A DNA stretch of 64,000 bases from Galbibacter kalidii (GTDB lineage: Bacteria > Bacteroidota > Bacteroidia > Flavobacteriales > Flavobacteriaceae): positions 1 to 64,000 of the forward strand of contig NZ_JAPFGA010000021.1 of the NCBI RefSeq assembly GCF_026241135.1, given 5' to 3'. The position numbers were made by a program, and so were the translations under genes. Shown here one piece after another: positions 45,604 through 55,093 of the stretch (its first letter is position 1; the number at the start of each line of letters is the position of its first letter). The notes under the pieces are model-generated. The model worked only from the letters and a program-made list of their open reading frames with translations, had not been told where the DNA came from and ran no database searches.

Positions 45604-48339
45604 TTACGATTGTTTGTATTCTTTAGGGGAAAGACCGTATTTGTTCTTGAAGGCTGTTGAAAAATAGTTAGGAGAAGAAAAACCTATTGCATATGCTATC
45701 TCTGATATATTTAATCCTGAAGTTTTAAGCATTTCTTTGGCTTTTTCTAATTTGATGTTGTTAATATAATCACTTACGCTTATTCCCAGGAGTGCTTTTA
45801 CCTTTCTGTATAGTTGTACCCTTGACAGGTTGAGTTGGCTGGCCAGGTCTTCAACGGTAAATGAAGGATCGCCAAGATACTCGTTGATCAGCTTGTTTAA
45901 TTTGAACAGGAACTCTTGTTCTGACGAACCAAAGTTTTTATCTCCTATTTTATGGATATTATTGGTGTAGTAGTAACGTAGCTTCTCCCTGTTGTATAAC
46001 AATGATTTAATAGACTGTGACAGTATTTTATAACTAAATGGCTTGGTGAGGTATAAATCAACCCCCGATTCCAATCCTTTTACATAAGAATCCTGATCGC
46101 TCAATGCGGTTAAGATTATGGTTGGTATATGTGAGGTCCTTAAATCTTTCTTTAAGGTGTTGCAAATTTCAAAACCACTTTTATCAGGCAGGTTTATATC
46201 ACAAAGTATTAAATCAGGAATAAGGTCCAAGGCTTTTTTTATACCATCCGTACCGTCTGAAGTATAAATGTCGTATTGAGAAGAAAATTTATTTTGCAGG
46301 AATGTGGTGAGTTCTACATTATCCTCAATAAGGAGAAGGGTGTATCTTTCGGTATCTGTAGGTTTTTCAATAATATTGGCGGACTTATTGGCGGACTCAT
46401 CATAATCTAAATGATCAATACTAACATATGTTTCAGGTTCATGAACAATGTCTTTTTCACTTAAATGGTCTGCTCCTTTTGGGAGTATAATTGAAAATTC
46501 AGAACCTTTTTTAGACGTTACTTCTATTTTTCCTTTATGAAGTTCTATAAACTGCTTTGAAAGGTGTAAGCCAATACCGGAACTGCTTTTACTGTTGTTA
46601 GATCCTTTAAAAAAGGGTTTAAACACTTTTGAAATATCTTTCTCAGGAATACCGATCCCTGAATCTTTTACTTTAATAGTTACAAAATTACCGTTGACCT
46701 TATCTGTAATACTTACTTTAATATTACCATTGTTTGGAGTAAATTTAAAGGCATTGGATAACAGGTTAAAATATACCTTATCCATCAGGTTTCTGTCCAT
46801 ATAGAGATCGAGATCTTCACAATTTGAGTCTAAGGTGAAAGTGATGTTTCTTTTTCTGGCTTCGTTCTTAAAATCATTAAAAACATGTTTGGTGAAATTG
46901 TAAAGATTGGTTTTAGAAGCCCTAAGCAAAAACTTTTTTTCTTCGGCTTTCCTGAAATCGAGCAATTGATTAATAAGCCTTAACAACCTACGTGAATTAT
47001 TGTATATGATGTTTACCTCGTTTCTAGCTTTAAAATTTTTAGATTTGAATTCGTCGTTAATAGATTCAACAGAACTTAAAATTAAGGTTAACGGGGTTTT
47101 AAACTCATGCGAGATCCCGGTGAAGAAATTTACCTTGGCTTCGTTGTTCAGCCTTAATTCACTAGCTATTTTCTCAATTTTATTTCGCTTAGAAGTGATT
47201 TCTTTGTTTTTGACCTCCAGCTGTTTTTTCTTCCTGCTGATTATAGAAGCCGAATAGATACTAAATAGGGCTAATCCCAATACAATAATCAGTAAAAATA
47301 TAAGCAACCTGAACAGGTTGTTAAGTGTGTAATACTCTTGTTCTTGTGACTTGATTTTTTTAAGCTGTGTTTGGATGCTTTCCTGCTGCTCATCTATTTT
47401 GTCCAGCTGGTTTTTCATGATCTCGGCATTCAGCTTATCAATCACAATGGTGTTGAGGATATTGTTTTTTGGAATAGATTGATTCTTATACAACCTTAAT
47501 GCCAGTTTTATGGCTTCATTCCCTCCTGTTGGGTAAAAAATAGTAGCATTTAAAATACCTTCATCAACCAGTTGTATTCCTCCGTTAGGGGAGTTTAAAC
47601 CGTCTACACCAATAAATTTTATTTGTTTTTCCAAACCGGCATTACGGGCTACTTCCCACGCGCTTAATGCCATGCGGTCGTTATGTGCAAAAACATAATC
47701 TACCCGGGAACCTTGTTCGAGGATTCTTTTAAAAGGTTCTTTAACCGATGTTCTCTCCCAGTCAGCATCGATACTTCCAACAATATTTACAGAATCATAT
47801 ACAGCCAGTATTTGTTTAAAGCCTAAACTTCGTTCATAAGCCGGAGAAGACCCTTTTAAACCTTTTACTTCTACCACGTTTATTCTTTTAGAAGTATTTG
47901 AATTAGAGATGATATATTTCCCGGCGTTCCGTCCTACTTCAATATTATCAGCTCCCAGATAAGCAGTATAGTTTTCATTTTCAACTTTTCTGTCTATTAC
48001 AATTGTAGGTATCCCTTCCTGAAGTGCACGTGATATAATACTGGTTAGCGGTTTGGATTGAATGGGAGAAACAATGATAACATCCACCTTTTGCTCTATA
48101 AGACTTTCTAAATCTTCTATTTGTTGGTTTACATTATCATTTGCATCCAGGATTTTGAGCTCAGCCTCAGGGTGCATCGAAGCTTCAACCATCATAGATT
48201 TATTCATTTGTTTTCTCCAATCATCGGTGGTCATGGCTTGGGAAAATCCAATCTGTACAATGCCTTCCTTTTTTGCCTGGGAACAAGAACAAAAAAGAGA
48301 GATCATTAATAAAAAGAGAGATAAGTGTTTAAAACGCAC
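45604..48339 (-). CDS. Hybrid two-component system regulator with periplasmic sugar-binding domain
   Basis: 911 residues from a GTG at 48339 (VRFKHLSLFLLMISLFCSC, a lipoprotein-like signal); the frame is open to a TTG at 48453 but those extra residues spoil the signal. The order is: type I periplasmic binding domain (about 25-320; ANDNVNQQIEDLESLI, VDVIIVSPIQS, VFAHNDRMALSAWEVARNAG), TM (NLFRLLIFLLIIVLGLALF), HisKA (GISHEFKTPLTL), HATPase (DSGIGIPEKDI, GIGLHLSKQF), receiver (LILCDINLPDKSG) and AraC HTH (VEDLASQLNLSRVQLYRK, GFSSPNYFSTAFKNKYG). This layout matches the Bacteroides fructose-sensing HTCS of its fructan locus, so fructose is the expected ligand. It should activate the adjacent operon. 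Confidence 0.93.
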   Translation of the reverse strand: MRFKHLSLFLLMISLFCSCSQAKKEGIVQIGFSQAMTTDDWRKQMNKSMMVEASMHPEAELKILDANDNVNQQIEDLESLIEQKVDVIIVSPIQSKPLTSIISRALQEGIPTIVIDRKVENENYTAYLGADNIEVGRNAGKYIISNSNTSKRINVVEVKGLKGSSPAYERSLGFKQILAVYDSVNIVGSIDADWERTSVKEPFKRILEQGSRVDYVFAHNDRMALSAWEVARNAGLEKQIKFIGVDGLNSPNGGIQLVDEGILNATIFYPTGGNEAIKLALRLYKNQSIPKNNILNTIVIDKLNAEIMKNQLDKIDEQQESIQTQLKKIKSQEQEYYTLNNLFRLLIFLLIIVLGLALFSIYSASIISRKKKQLEVKNKEITSKRNKIEKIASELRLNNEAKVNFFTGISHEFKTPLTLILSSVESINDEFKSKNFKARNEVNIIYNNSRRLLRLINQLLDFRKAEEKKFLLRASKTNLYNFTKHVFNDFKNEARKRNITFTLDSNCEDLDLYMDRNLMDKVYFNLLSNAFKFTPNNGNIKVSITDKVNGNFVTIKVKDSGIGIPEKDISKVFKPFFKGSNNSKSSSGIGLHLSKQFIELHKGKIEVTSKKGSEFSIILPKGADHLSEKDIVHEPETYVSIDHLDYDESANKSANIIEKPTDTERYTLLLIEDNVELTTFLQNKFSSQYDIYTSDGTDGIKKALDLIPDLILCDINLPDKSGFEICNTLKKDLRTSHIPTIILTALSDQDSYVKGLESGVDLYLTKPFSYKILSQSIKSLLYNREKLRYYYTNNIHKIGDKNFGSSEQEFLFKLNKLINEYLGDPSFTVEDLASQLNLSRVQLYRKVKALLGISVSDYINNIKLEKAKEMLKTSGLNISEIAYAIGFSSPNYFSTAFKNKYGLSPKEYKQS

Positions 48340-48760
48340 GGCGGGTTTCTTTTCTGATAAAAATACATATTTATCTTTTATATCAAAGAAACAGCTATAT
48401 ATTACAATAACTGGTAAACTTTTACTTCTGTTAGAAGTAACAAGCTGTAACAAATATTAACCATAATCGTTGTAAAATAGAGTGGTAACATCTCCTCTAG
48501 TTGCTTGGACAACAGAATAAATGTAACCATAATTCACAATATCACTTTTAAAATAAACATTTTTCATGCAAAGTAATTGTAGCCTTACCCATTCTGTCGC
48601 CTTCCCTAAAAATTAGGACAGTTTTAAAGCCTTTATGATATAAGAAGAAGAGCAACATGGTTAGGAAAGGGCTGAATAAAGTATCATATATTCACTTTAT
48701 TTCTGCTTTAGTGGTTAACTATCATCGTTTTTTTGCAGACAAAACATTCTCTTGTTGCAA
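48340..48760. other. Intergenic region upstream of the HTCS gene
   Basis: 421 bp with no convincing gene. It contains the HTCS start region and a 10-bp direct repeat TAACCATAAT at 48458-48467 and 48524-48533. I see no strong hairpin with a T-run for the gene that ends at 48761. Confidence 0.5.
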
Positions 48761-50026
48761 TTATAGTGCATCAAAATTATCTTCAAATCCTATTTGATTT
48801 TTATCATTTAACAACTGGACATAATCAATACTTCCGGTTCCTTCAAATATATAGGCAATTCCCATGATATCTCCCATATCCTCCTGATAGTGTTCGCTAT
48901 AGGTTTCTTTCCCATTTAAAAAGATGGTCGCATTCTTATTTTTTACTTTTATTTCTATATCATTCCATTGATATAGATCTGTTCCTAACTTTGATAAATT
49001 ATTGTTTTTACCCTCCTTATAAATTTCACCTAATTTATAATTGGCACCGGTTTCACAACCTTTACCAACGAGTCCTACTTTAAAAATATTTTCTGTAGTT
49101 ATTAATAGAACAGCAAGCCATGGACAATTCGATTCTATTTCATGGTCAAGCTTTATTTTGGTCTTAAATGTAAATGTGTCGGATGTAACATGATAATTAT
49201 CACTATGTGTAATGCGAGACATAAAGTGTTTGGAGATATCTACCTTTTTTTTCAATAAAAGTCTCTTCGGAAGGTGTAAAATCCCATTTTCTATAAAGGA
49301 TTCACTATTAAAGTTAATATAGCGATCGTCGGCTTCACTATAATAAATATGCGGTTCCCATCCATCACTAATAATATGTACCGCTTGGGTAGCGATAATC
49401 TGGTTGTTTGCAATGAGTTTAGCTCGATGATAACCACTTTCATAATAAGTAGATGCATAAACAGCTTTGTTTGGATCTATTTTTTCTTTTCGCCAGCCAT
49501 TCCATGATTGCTGAATAAAAAAACTATCAGCTTTTACATGATGAAGGTCATAATTAAAAATGAATGTATTGGGAACACCTTTGGCTAAGGTTTTGTTTGT
49601 CGAAAATTTGATGGGCCCATTTATTTTAACTTTGTTATTCTGATCATTTCCAAAAGAAAATAAAGTTATGCTTCCAAGTATCAATACGGTTACGCCTACT
49701 ATGAAAATATATTTTTTTTTCATAGGTAAACGCAGCGTTTTTTTAGGAAAGTTATTTTTGTGTTGGATTTTGAAATCTTGCCAGTTTTTATAACCTAATA
49801 CATTCACAAGTGCATTGAGGGTAGCTAATTGAGGTTGCGTTTTGTATTTATTTTTCCATATCCGCTTTAGTGTTGATAAGCTTATATAGCACCCCGTATG
49901 TTCCTCAATATATAAGGAAAGCTGTTCTAAATCTTTTTGGGTATACCCCTGACCATTACCAAAAGAAAATTTCTCTTCCAGTAAATTTTTACATAATGCA
50001 ATATATTCATTTTCAGTATTCATCAT
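48761..50026 (-). CDS. Membrane-anchored DNA-binding regulator with extracytoplasmic LamG-like sensor
   Basis: 421 residues. Residues 1-95 are a helical, HTH-like cytoplasmic module (YTQKDLEQLSLYIEEHTGC, then LSTLKRIWKNKY, ending LGYKNWQDFK). A basic stretch and one TM follow (about 102-125: KKKYIFIVGVTVLILGSITLF). The extracytoplasmic half has a beta-rich domain (about 135-215, PKD/Ig-like) and a LamG/concanavalin-like domain (about 230-421: FTFKTKIKLDH, YQWNDIEIKVKNKNATIFLNG, GSIDYVQLLND). A one-component transmembrane regulator sensing a sugar or wall ligand is inferred. The N-module resembles that of the 59147-59863 protein. It is divergent from the secreted 50171 gene, a likely target. 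Confidence 0.6.
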   Translation of the reverse strand: MMNTENEYIALCKNLLEEKFSFGNGQGYTQKDLEQLSLYIEEHTGCYISLSTLKRIWKNKYKTQPQLATLNALVNVLGYKNWQDFKIQHKNNFPKKTLRLPMKKKYIFIVGVTVLILGSITLFSFGNDQNNKVKINGPIKFSTNKTLAKGVPNTFIFNYDLHHVKADSFFIQQSWNGWRKEKIDPNKAVYASTYYESGYHRAKLIANNQIIATQAVHIISDGWEPHIYYSEADDRYINFNSESFIENGILHLPKRLLLKKKVDISKHFMSRITHSDNYHVTSDTFTFKTKIKLDHEIESNCPWLAVLLITTENIFKVGLVGKGCETGANYKLGEIYKEGKNNNLSKLGTDLYQWNDIEIKVKNKNATIFLNGKETYSEHYQEDMGDIMGIAYIFEGTGSIDYVQLLNDKNQIGFEDNFDAL

Positions 50027-50170
50027 CTTAAGGATGAAGATACTAATAATTGCTGATAATTAATTATTGTTTTCCGGGTGAACTGCTTTTGACCTTACTT
50101 TAAACCGTTTTTGATGAGGTGCTTAGAAGGGTGGTAACTAGTTTTGAGTAATAACTAAAATTCAAAACAA

Positions 50171-51472
50171 ATGAAACAGTATCTTATTTTTATTCCGTTG
50201 ACGTTATTCTCTTTTTTATCTGTAAAACTAACAGGACAACAAACACAAGCTTTAAACAATCCCAATGATTGGGAGGTTTATAATAGAAAAGTATCTTTTA
50301 ATAAGGATATTATTCATCTAGATAGTGGCCGGGGTAATGGCATCCTTTGGCTTAAGGATTCTGAATTTTGTAACGGCACAATAGATCTTGAAATAAAAGG
50401 AAATAATACACAGGGAGCAAGTTTCGTTGGAGTGGTCATTAATGGAAAGAATAATGATATATACGATGCGATTTACTTTAGGCCTTTTAATTTTAAGAAT
50501 CCACAAAAACAGCAGCATATGGTACAGTATATAGCCATGCCCCACTTAAACTGGAAAAGACTACGTGAAGTCTATCCTAATAAATATGAAAATAAATTGA
50601 CTCCTACCCCCGATCCTGACAATTGGTTTCATGTAAGATTAGTGATCAATTATCCAACTGTAAAAGTTTTTGTGAACAATTCAACAAAAAGTTCTTTAAC
50701 TGTAGAACAGATAAATCTGAGCGGGCATGGGAAAATCGGACTTTGGGTAGGGGAAAACAGTGAAGGATGGTTTAAAAATGTGTCTGTAAAAAAAGACACT
50801 ATGAATAGGCCGTCACGTATATTAATGGATGTAGGACATGATCAAGTGTTTTGGAATGATCCAAAATCCATGGATATCAATAATGAAAAAATCAATCGGG
50901 TCTATATGATGTCAGGAGAATTAATGAAAACAATCAAACCAATAAATGTGCAGGTAGATTATTCCTATGGATTATTAGATGAGAATGTTTTAGAAGAAAA
51001 GGATATTTTATTTATACACGTGCCCAAAAAACAATATACCACCAATGAAATACAATCAATTCATAATTTTTTAAATAACGGTGGGAGTATGTTTATGGTA
51101 ATGGATAGTGATTATTGGTCATCGCTAGACGATACCAACGTCAATGCAATAATAGCTCCATATGGAATACAATATGGTGATGCCATTCCTGATACATTAT
51201 CTGGAGGACATACTGTGAAAGGAGAAATCAATGATGATGTGTTAAAAATTTCGTATCACGAAGCGAGGAAGGTAAATGGAGGTATTCCTTTTTGCTATGG
51301 AGATGAATTGGGTAAAGCGTATCCTTTTGGAGTATATGCTACTACTAAAGGCGGTGGTAAACTGGTGGTTATGGGAGAAGCTATGGTTTCTTTATATATG
51401 GATAGTTGGAAGGGAGTAAATGATTATCAGTGTCAAGCTTTTATGCAAGATGTAATTAATTGGTTGAAGTAA
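50171..51472 (+). CDS. Secreted LamG/DUF1080-like + GATase-like domain protein
   Basis: 433 residues with an N-terminal signal (MKQYLIFIPLTLFSFLSVKLTGQ). Residues about 30-215 form a LamG/DUF1080-type sandwich (GTIDLEIKGNNTQGASFVGVVIN, DAIYFRPFNF, WFHVRLVINYPTVKVFVNN). Residues about 220-433 resemble a class I glutamine-amidotransferase/DUF4350-like fold (RILMDVGHDQVFWND, DILFIHVPKKQYTTNEIQSIHNFLNNGGSMFMVMD, GKLVVMGEAM). I see no catalytic Cys-His-Glu triad, so a binding role is as likely as an enzyme. The first domain resembles the sensor part of the divergent regulator, so both may recognise the same ligand. Function unknown. Confidence 0.6.
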   Translation: MKQYLIFIPLTLFSFLSVKLTGQQTQALNNPNDWEVYNRKVSFNKDIIHLDSGRGNGILWLKDSEFCNGTIDLEIKGNNTQGASFVGVVINGKNNDIYDAIYFRPFNFKNPQKQQHMVQYIAMPHLNWKRLREVYPNKYENKLTPTPDPDNWFHVRLVINYPTVKVFVNNSTKSSLTVEQINLSGHGKIGLWVGENSEGWFKNVSVKKDTMNRPSRILMDVGHDQVFWNDPKSMDINNEKINRVYMMSGELMKTIKPINVQVDYSYGLLDENVLEEKDILFIHVPKKQYTTNEIQSIHNFLNNGGSMFMVMDSDYWSSLDDTNVNAIIAPYGIQYGDAIPDTLSGGHTVKGEINDDVLKISYHEARKVNGGIPFCYGDELGKAYPFGVYATTKGGGKLVVMGEAMVSLYMDSWKGVNDYQCQAFMQDVINWLK

Positions 51473-51875
51473 TGATTAATAAACAAGGATTTATAGAAGA
51501 ACCCCAAAGTTTCATTTAGCATTGAGGGTGAAAGCCTGAAAAGCAAACACATCGCCCGGTGGGGACAGGCGATTGGGCAGCCCGGCATAAAAGATTTAAG
51601 CCATGAAGAGTTTACGCGCCTACAGCATGGTCATTGAAAACGCAAGCTTTATTGACATGGGATACCGTAAAAAAGGAGGTTTTATTGGTGAAGGGAACAA
51701 GGATACTTTTCCCCATCCCAGACCATATCTCTGCTAAACAGCAAGATCTCCCAACCTTGTGGTTTGAGATATGAGCCAAGGCTTGCATCAGATGGTTGTG
51801 ATTAATGTAGTCTTTAGAATAAGTTTCAGAGATTTTTTTGCTCATATTACGGAACCGAGCAACTATAATATAAAT
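51473..51875. other. Intergenic region with possible decayed coding fragments
   Basis: 403 bp with no intact gene. A plus-strand frame around 51515-51640 reads IEGESLKSKHIARWGQAIG and then IKDLSHEEFTRLQ, with GC-richer codons than the surroundings. A second frame from the ATG at 51603 reads NASFIDMGYRKKGGFIGEG and stops at C. They look like pieces of one decayed gene separated by a frameshift, but I do not recognise the family. Confidence 0.3.
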
Positions 51876-52817
51876 TTAAGGTTGCCCCAAAATAAACTCA
51901 TGAATTACAGTTTTAAGATTTGAAGGTAAATCTGCATTTTTTATTTCAAACCTTTTTACATTCATTTCAGTTAGCCAGCTACTCCAATATTCCTTTATAA
52001 TATATGCTTCATAAGGATTTCCTTCGTTCGGGTTTATACCCAAAACAAGTATATCTATCTTTTCTAAATTTTGGTTAACAGGAATAAAACCAAGATCTTC
52101 ATTCTGCATTTTTTCTTTCCATTTTGAAGTGTTAAGCTTATAAGCTTTTAAAGTCTGGGGAGTGATATAAGTAGTCCTGTTACCTTCTTTCATTTTGGAG
52201 TTTTCGTGATAAATATATCCATCTGTTAATACTACCAGAATATTCCTATGATTTTTCTGGATACAATAATCTTTTATTTTGTCTTTAAAAAACCTCCAGG
52301 TATCTGAACCAACATAATTTTTATCGGCTATGGCATGTTTATATATAGCTTCTGGCTGTGAAGTGTACATATCATTGATTTTACTTAAGAGTTCTTTAGA
52401 TAGATTATTCCTGGTTATGGCAAACTTTAGTTGATTTGAAATATTATTGATCTCTGGGTTTAAGGGTTCAGGATCAAAGAACAGTTGAATTTTATCGTTT
52501 ACCAAACGTAATTGTTTACTTCTGATATGATCTGTAAATGCCTCTGAAACTGCTTGTATATAACCTGCGTCTCTCTGATAGTATTCCATAGTGGGATTTG
52601 GATATTTTTCCGGATCTATCCTGTCTGACAGGTCTAACAGAAAACTAATGTTCAGGTTAGATGGTAAATTATTGTTTTGCTTTGTCTTAACTACAACATT
52701 TTGTACTTGTTGTTCTGCCTGCTTCTCTTTATGGGAGTCACTTTTACAAGAACAGGAGATCATTATTAGTACAAAAGCGTATAATAAGATTTTTATATAT
52801 AACGGATTAATTTTCAT
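51876..52817 (-). CDS. vWA-like lipoprotein
   Basis: 313 residues. The signal ends at a lipobox (LIMISCSC, Cys about 22-24). SFLLDLSDRID resembles the first MIDAS motif DxSxS, but the third position is Arg, and VVLTDGYIYHEN supplies the TDG-type later motif; the domain spans about 55-310. It probably faces the periplasm or outer membrane and binds a partner protein, with weakened metal binding. It is the last gene of an eight-gene operon and follows the coiled-coil membrane gene by 5 bp, so the two very likely work together. Confidence 0.6.
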   Translation of the reverse strand: MKINPLYIKILLYAFVLIMISCSCKSDSHKEKQAEQQVQNVVVKTKQNNNLPSNLNISFLLDLSDRIDPEKYPNPTMEYYQRDAGYIQAVSEAFTDHIRSKQLRLVNDKIQLFFDPEPLNPEINNISNQLKFAITRNNLSKELLSKINDMYTSQPEAIYKHAIADKNYVGSDTWRFFKDKIKDYCIQKNHRNILVVLTDGYIYHENSKMKEGNRTTYITPQTLKAYKLNTSKWKEKMQNEDLGFIPVNQNLEKIDILVLGINPNEGNPYEAYIIKEYWSSWLTEMNVKRFEIKNADLPSNLKTVIHEFILGQP

Positions 52818-52822
52818 GATTG

Positions 52823-54085
52823 TCAGTTTTTAGAATATACCAAATGTTGATAGTCGTTTTCGTTTAGTTTCATTTCACATAGATGCTGCTCTGAAATAGC
52901 TTCACAGCCTTCCAAAAGTTCGTGCTTCTCTTTATGAGGCAGGGCAATTTCTGTGTTTATGGCCTGAAACCACCCCTCTTTATATTGAGAATGATAGAGG
53001 AGATACTCTTTTATTGGGAAAATAAAACCGTCTATCTTAGATTGTAATTCAGAGATAAGCCCTTTAACCAAAGTCGTCTTTTTTTCAAATTCGTGAACCT
53101 TCTCTAAAACCTCCTGACGCTTAGCATCCAGATTTTTAAGTTCTTCCTTCTTGTTTTTAATAAATACTTTTATCTTATCGATATTTTCATGTTCTTTCAT
53201 AATAAAATCGAACACAAGTCCCCAAATAATATATACTACAAAACCTGCAAAAATGATCATCCAAAATTCGGGTTCTGTAAAGGCAATTTTAATATTAAAA
53301 GGCGGTGAATCTAGTGTTTTATTAAAGTCGTAAATCTTCTTTTCAATCAGATAGGCCAACAAAGCATCAAAAACAAATGTTAAGGCAAAGAGAGCTATTA
53401 GTTTGACAATCCCCTTAAATCCTTTTGTTTTTTGAACCATATGAATAACATAACCTAGCCCCATAAAGACAAAAGGAATAGTAATGACCAATAATCCTTC
53501 CAGCCAGCTATCGTTAAAGGCATTGGTAAAAGCATCTTTATCAAAAATTGCTGCAGATAACATATCATTTGTAAATTCTTTAAAGAAAGCTGAATACGAT
53601 GCCGAAACATAAAACACCAAAAGATATAATGTAATTGGTAATAATAGAGCCAAACCAATATAGAATTGAGCTTTAGGCTGCTTGTCTACATCCAAACCGT
53701 ACTTTTCAGGATTATTCTTTACCTCAACCATATCATTCTTGGTCGTTTCGATCTCCTCTAAAACATCTGCTTCTTTTTTTTCATAAATACCAATACCTGT
53801 TTCACATTTTTTAAGTTCTGTACGAAGTTTTTCCTGTTCTTCCATATAAGGCTGTTTTAGCTTTTTTTGTTCTAATTCCTGTTTTCTGCACTGATCTTCG
53901 AAGCTATTGAAGAGATTTTGAAGACAAGCTTTTAACACTATAGGTTTTCCTAAAGCCTTGGTAGAAGCAGCAAAACCACTTTGATAATAAGTAATTCGTA
54001 TTTGCTCACGGTCTTCCTCATTATAAGTTGAGATGCTTTGCTTACTATCCTTCTTTACCGTAAAAAGTTGTCTGATGGCATTCAT
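52823..54085 (-). CDS. Coiled-coil membrane protein with four TM segments
   Basis: 420 residues, family not recognised. Residues about 60-130 form a charged coiled coil (RKQELEQKKLKQPYMEEQEKL, ECGIG-like break, KEADVLEEIETTKNDM). Four hydrophobic segments follow at about 150-175, 210-232, 240-262 and 288-311. A second coiled coil lies at about 312-365 (MKEHENIDKIKVFIKNKKEEL, RQEVLEKVHEFEKK). Both coils would be cytoplasmic. It overlaps the TerB-like gene upstream by 4 bp (ATGA) and precedes the vWA lipoprotein by 5 bp, so it could link a cytoplasmic TerB-like protein to a periplasmic vWA protein. Confidence 0.65.
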   Translation of the reverse strand: MNAIRQLFTVKKDSKQSISTYNEEDREQIRITYYQSGFAASTKALGKPIVLKACLQNLFNSFEDQCRKQELEQKKLKQPYMEEQEKLRTELKKCETGIGIYEKKEADVLEEIETTKNDMVEVKNNPEKYGLDVDKQPKAQFYIGLALLLPITLYLLVFYVSASYSAFFKEFTNDMLSAAIFDKDAFTNAFNDSWLEGLLVITIPFVFMGLGYVIHMVQKTKGFKGIVKLIALFALTFVFDALLAYLIEKKIYDFNKTLDSPPFNIKIAFTEPEFWMIIFAGFVVYIIWGLVFDFIMKEHENIDKIKVFIKNKKEELKNLDAKRQEVLEKVHEFEKKTTLVKGLISELQSKIDGFIFPIKEYLLYHSQYKEGWFQAINTEIALPHKEKHELLEGCEAISEQHLCEMKLNENDYQHLVYSKN

Positions 54086-54495
54086 GATTCATTGTTTAGT
54101 TGGTTAATTAATTCTTCCTTACTCATCCCCTTTTGGGCACAATCCAGTAAATAATTGGAAAGTTCTACCACATTTTCTTCAAGGAATTCAAATCTGATAC
54201 AATACTTTTTTAGCGTATTTCTTTCATCCTCTGTGATAACTCCATCGGCTATAATCATATATGCCAGATCATACAAATATTCTACTCGTATTTCAATATC
54301 TTCGGGAATGGTAGCATTATGATTAGTAGGATTGATCAGTAACTTATCTAGTTCATCTCTTGAAACTCCTCGTTTATCAGCAAAATCATATAGCATTTGG
54401 AGTTCAAGCACATCAAAATTATCGTCGGCCATAGCCATTTGATAAAGTCGCAAAAAATGACTTTTTAATTCTGCAGTAATAGTAGTGTTTTCCAT
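54082..54495 (-). CDS. TerB-like protein
   Basis: 137 residues, all helical. FLRLYQMAMADDNFDVLELQMLYDFADKRGVS and later LYDLAYMIIADGVITEDERNTLKKYC are two EF-like acidic turns of the TerB/tellurite-resistance fold (D-x-x-x-x-x-E-x-x-x-L). TerB-like proteins are cytoplasmic, bind metal through these acidic residues and occur with vWA proteins in stress-response loci (known of the Ter families). It is translationally coupled by 4 bp to the coiled-coil membrane protein. Confidence 0.7.
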   Translation of the reverse strand: MENTTITAELKSHFLRLYQMAMADDNFDVLELQMLYDFADKRGVSRDELDKLLINPTNHNATIPEDIEIRVEYLYDLAYMIIADGVITEDERNTLKKYCIRFEFLEENVVELSNYLLDCAQKGMSKEELINQLNNES

Positions 54496-54504
54496 GATTT
54501 TGAT

Positions 54505-54756
54505 TTAATTAATAAATAAAACTTTAAATGTCACTCCAGTGAGTATAAATAGAAGTAGTGTCACCAAACATCCACTTTTTGTAGACTTAGAAAATGTTTT
54601 CCTATAAGTCAGCCCCGGAATGCCGGTTCTAACAGAAAATCCTTTAGTACTTATAGATCCTTTTTTTGATCGATGACTGGGCGTAATGCCAGATTTACTA
54701 ACATGAACACCAAAGTTCTTACCAAGCTTGATTCTTTTGTTATACCTAAACCCCAT
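54505..54756 (-). CDS. DUF4236-type small membrane protein
   Basis: 83 residues. The opening MGFRYNKRIKLGKNFGVHVSKSG and the later FSVRTGIPGLTYRKTF match the DUF4236 pattern (MGFRFRKxxxLGPG, SKSGxS, GxxGTGLSYR). One C-terminal TM follows (CLVTLLLFILTGVTFKVLFI). The family has no known function and is often a membrane-tethered beta-rich module. It lies 9 bp upstream of the TerB-like gene. Confidence 0.75.
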   Translation of the reverse strand: MGFRYNKRIKLGKNFGVHVSKSGITPSHRSKKGSISTKGFSVRTGIPGLTYRKTFSKSTKSGCLVTLLLFILTGVTFKVLFIN

Positions 54757-54865
54757 TTGTTTATTGTTTTATATATTTATTATATACATATCCTGTTTTC
54801 CCGGTCGTCTTTTTAGATACTTATTCTAATACACCTCTCTCTTTGAACTGACGTATATTATATTT

Positions 54866-55093
54866 TTAATCCTCCCACCCACACAAGGTCTTTCCTCTTT
54901 TCTTAGCATCTTTAAGACTCAATTTTTTTATTTTGGCCTTACAAGCATTAAGTCCGCGGCAGGTTTTCTTGTAATGGTATTTTTTGCCATTTGCGCTGTT
55001 ACAGATGTAGACATCGGTTACAACAGATACTTCAGGAATATTACCTGAGGTGAGGGATACTATCAACAAGGATGCTATAAGGAAATTTTTCAT
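54866..55093 (-). CDS. Small exported Cys/His-rich protein
   Basis: 75 residues. The signal peptide (MKNFLIASLLIVSLTSG) precedes a short domain VYICNSANGKKYHYKKTC, then RGLNACKAKIKKLSLKDAKKRGKTLCGWED, with four Cys and two nearby His/Tyr that could bind metal or make disulfides. The domain recurs in Bacteroidota proteins I recognise only as uncharacterised. It overlaps the YidD-like gene by 4 bp and is 109 bp before DUF4236. Confidence 0.65.
   Translation of the reverse strand: MKNFLIASLLIVSLTSGNIPEVSVVTDVYICNSANGKKYHYKKTCRGLNACKAKIKKLSLKDAKKRGKTLCGWED

Noticed and set aside
4197-48619. Recurring word AATTAGGACA/AGTTAGGACA near 4200, 5823 and 48608
   Set aside because: Three partial matches in 64 kb of AT-rich sequence, in unrelated positions (one over a stop codon); not enough to call a site.
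51612-51845. 77-codon minus-strand frame
   Set aside because: No recognised family, and it is antisense to the two plus-strand fragments in the same place; codon pattern unconvincing.
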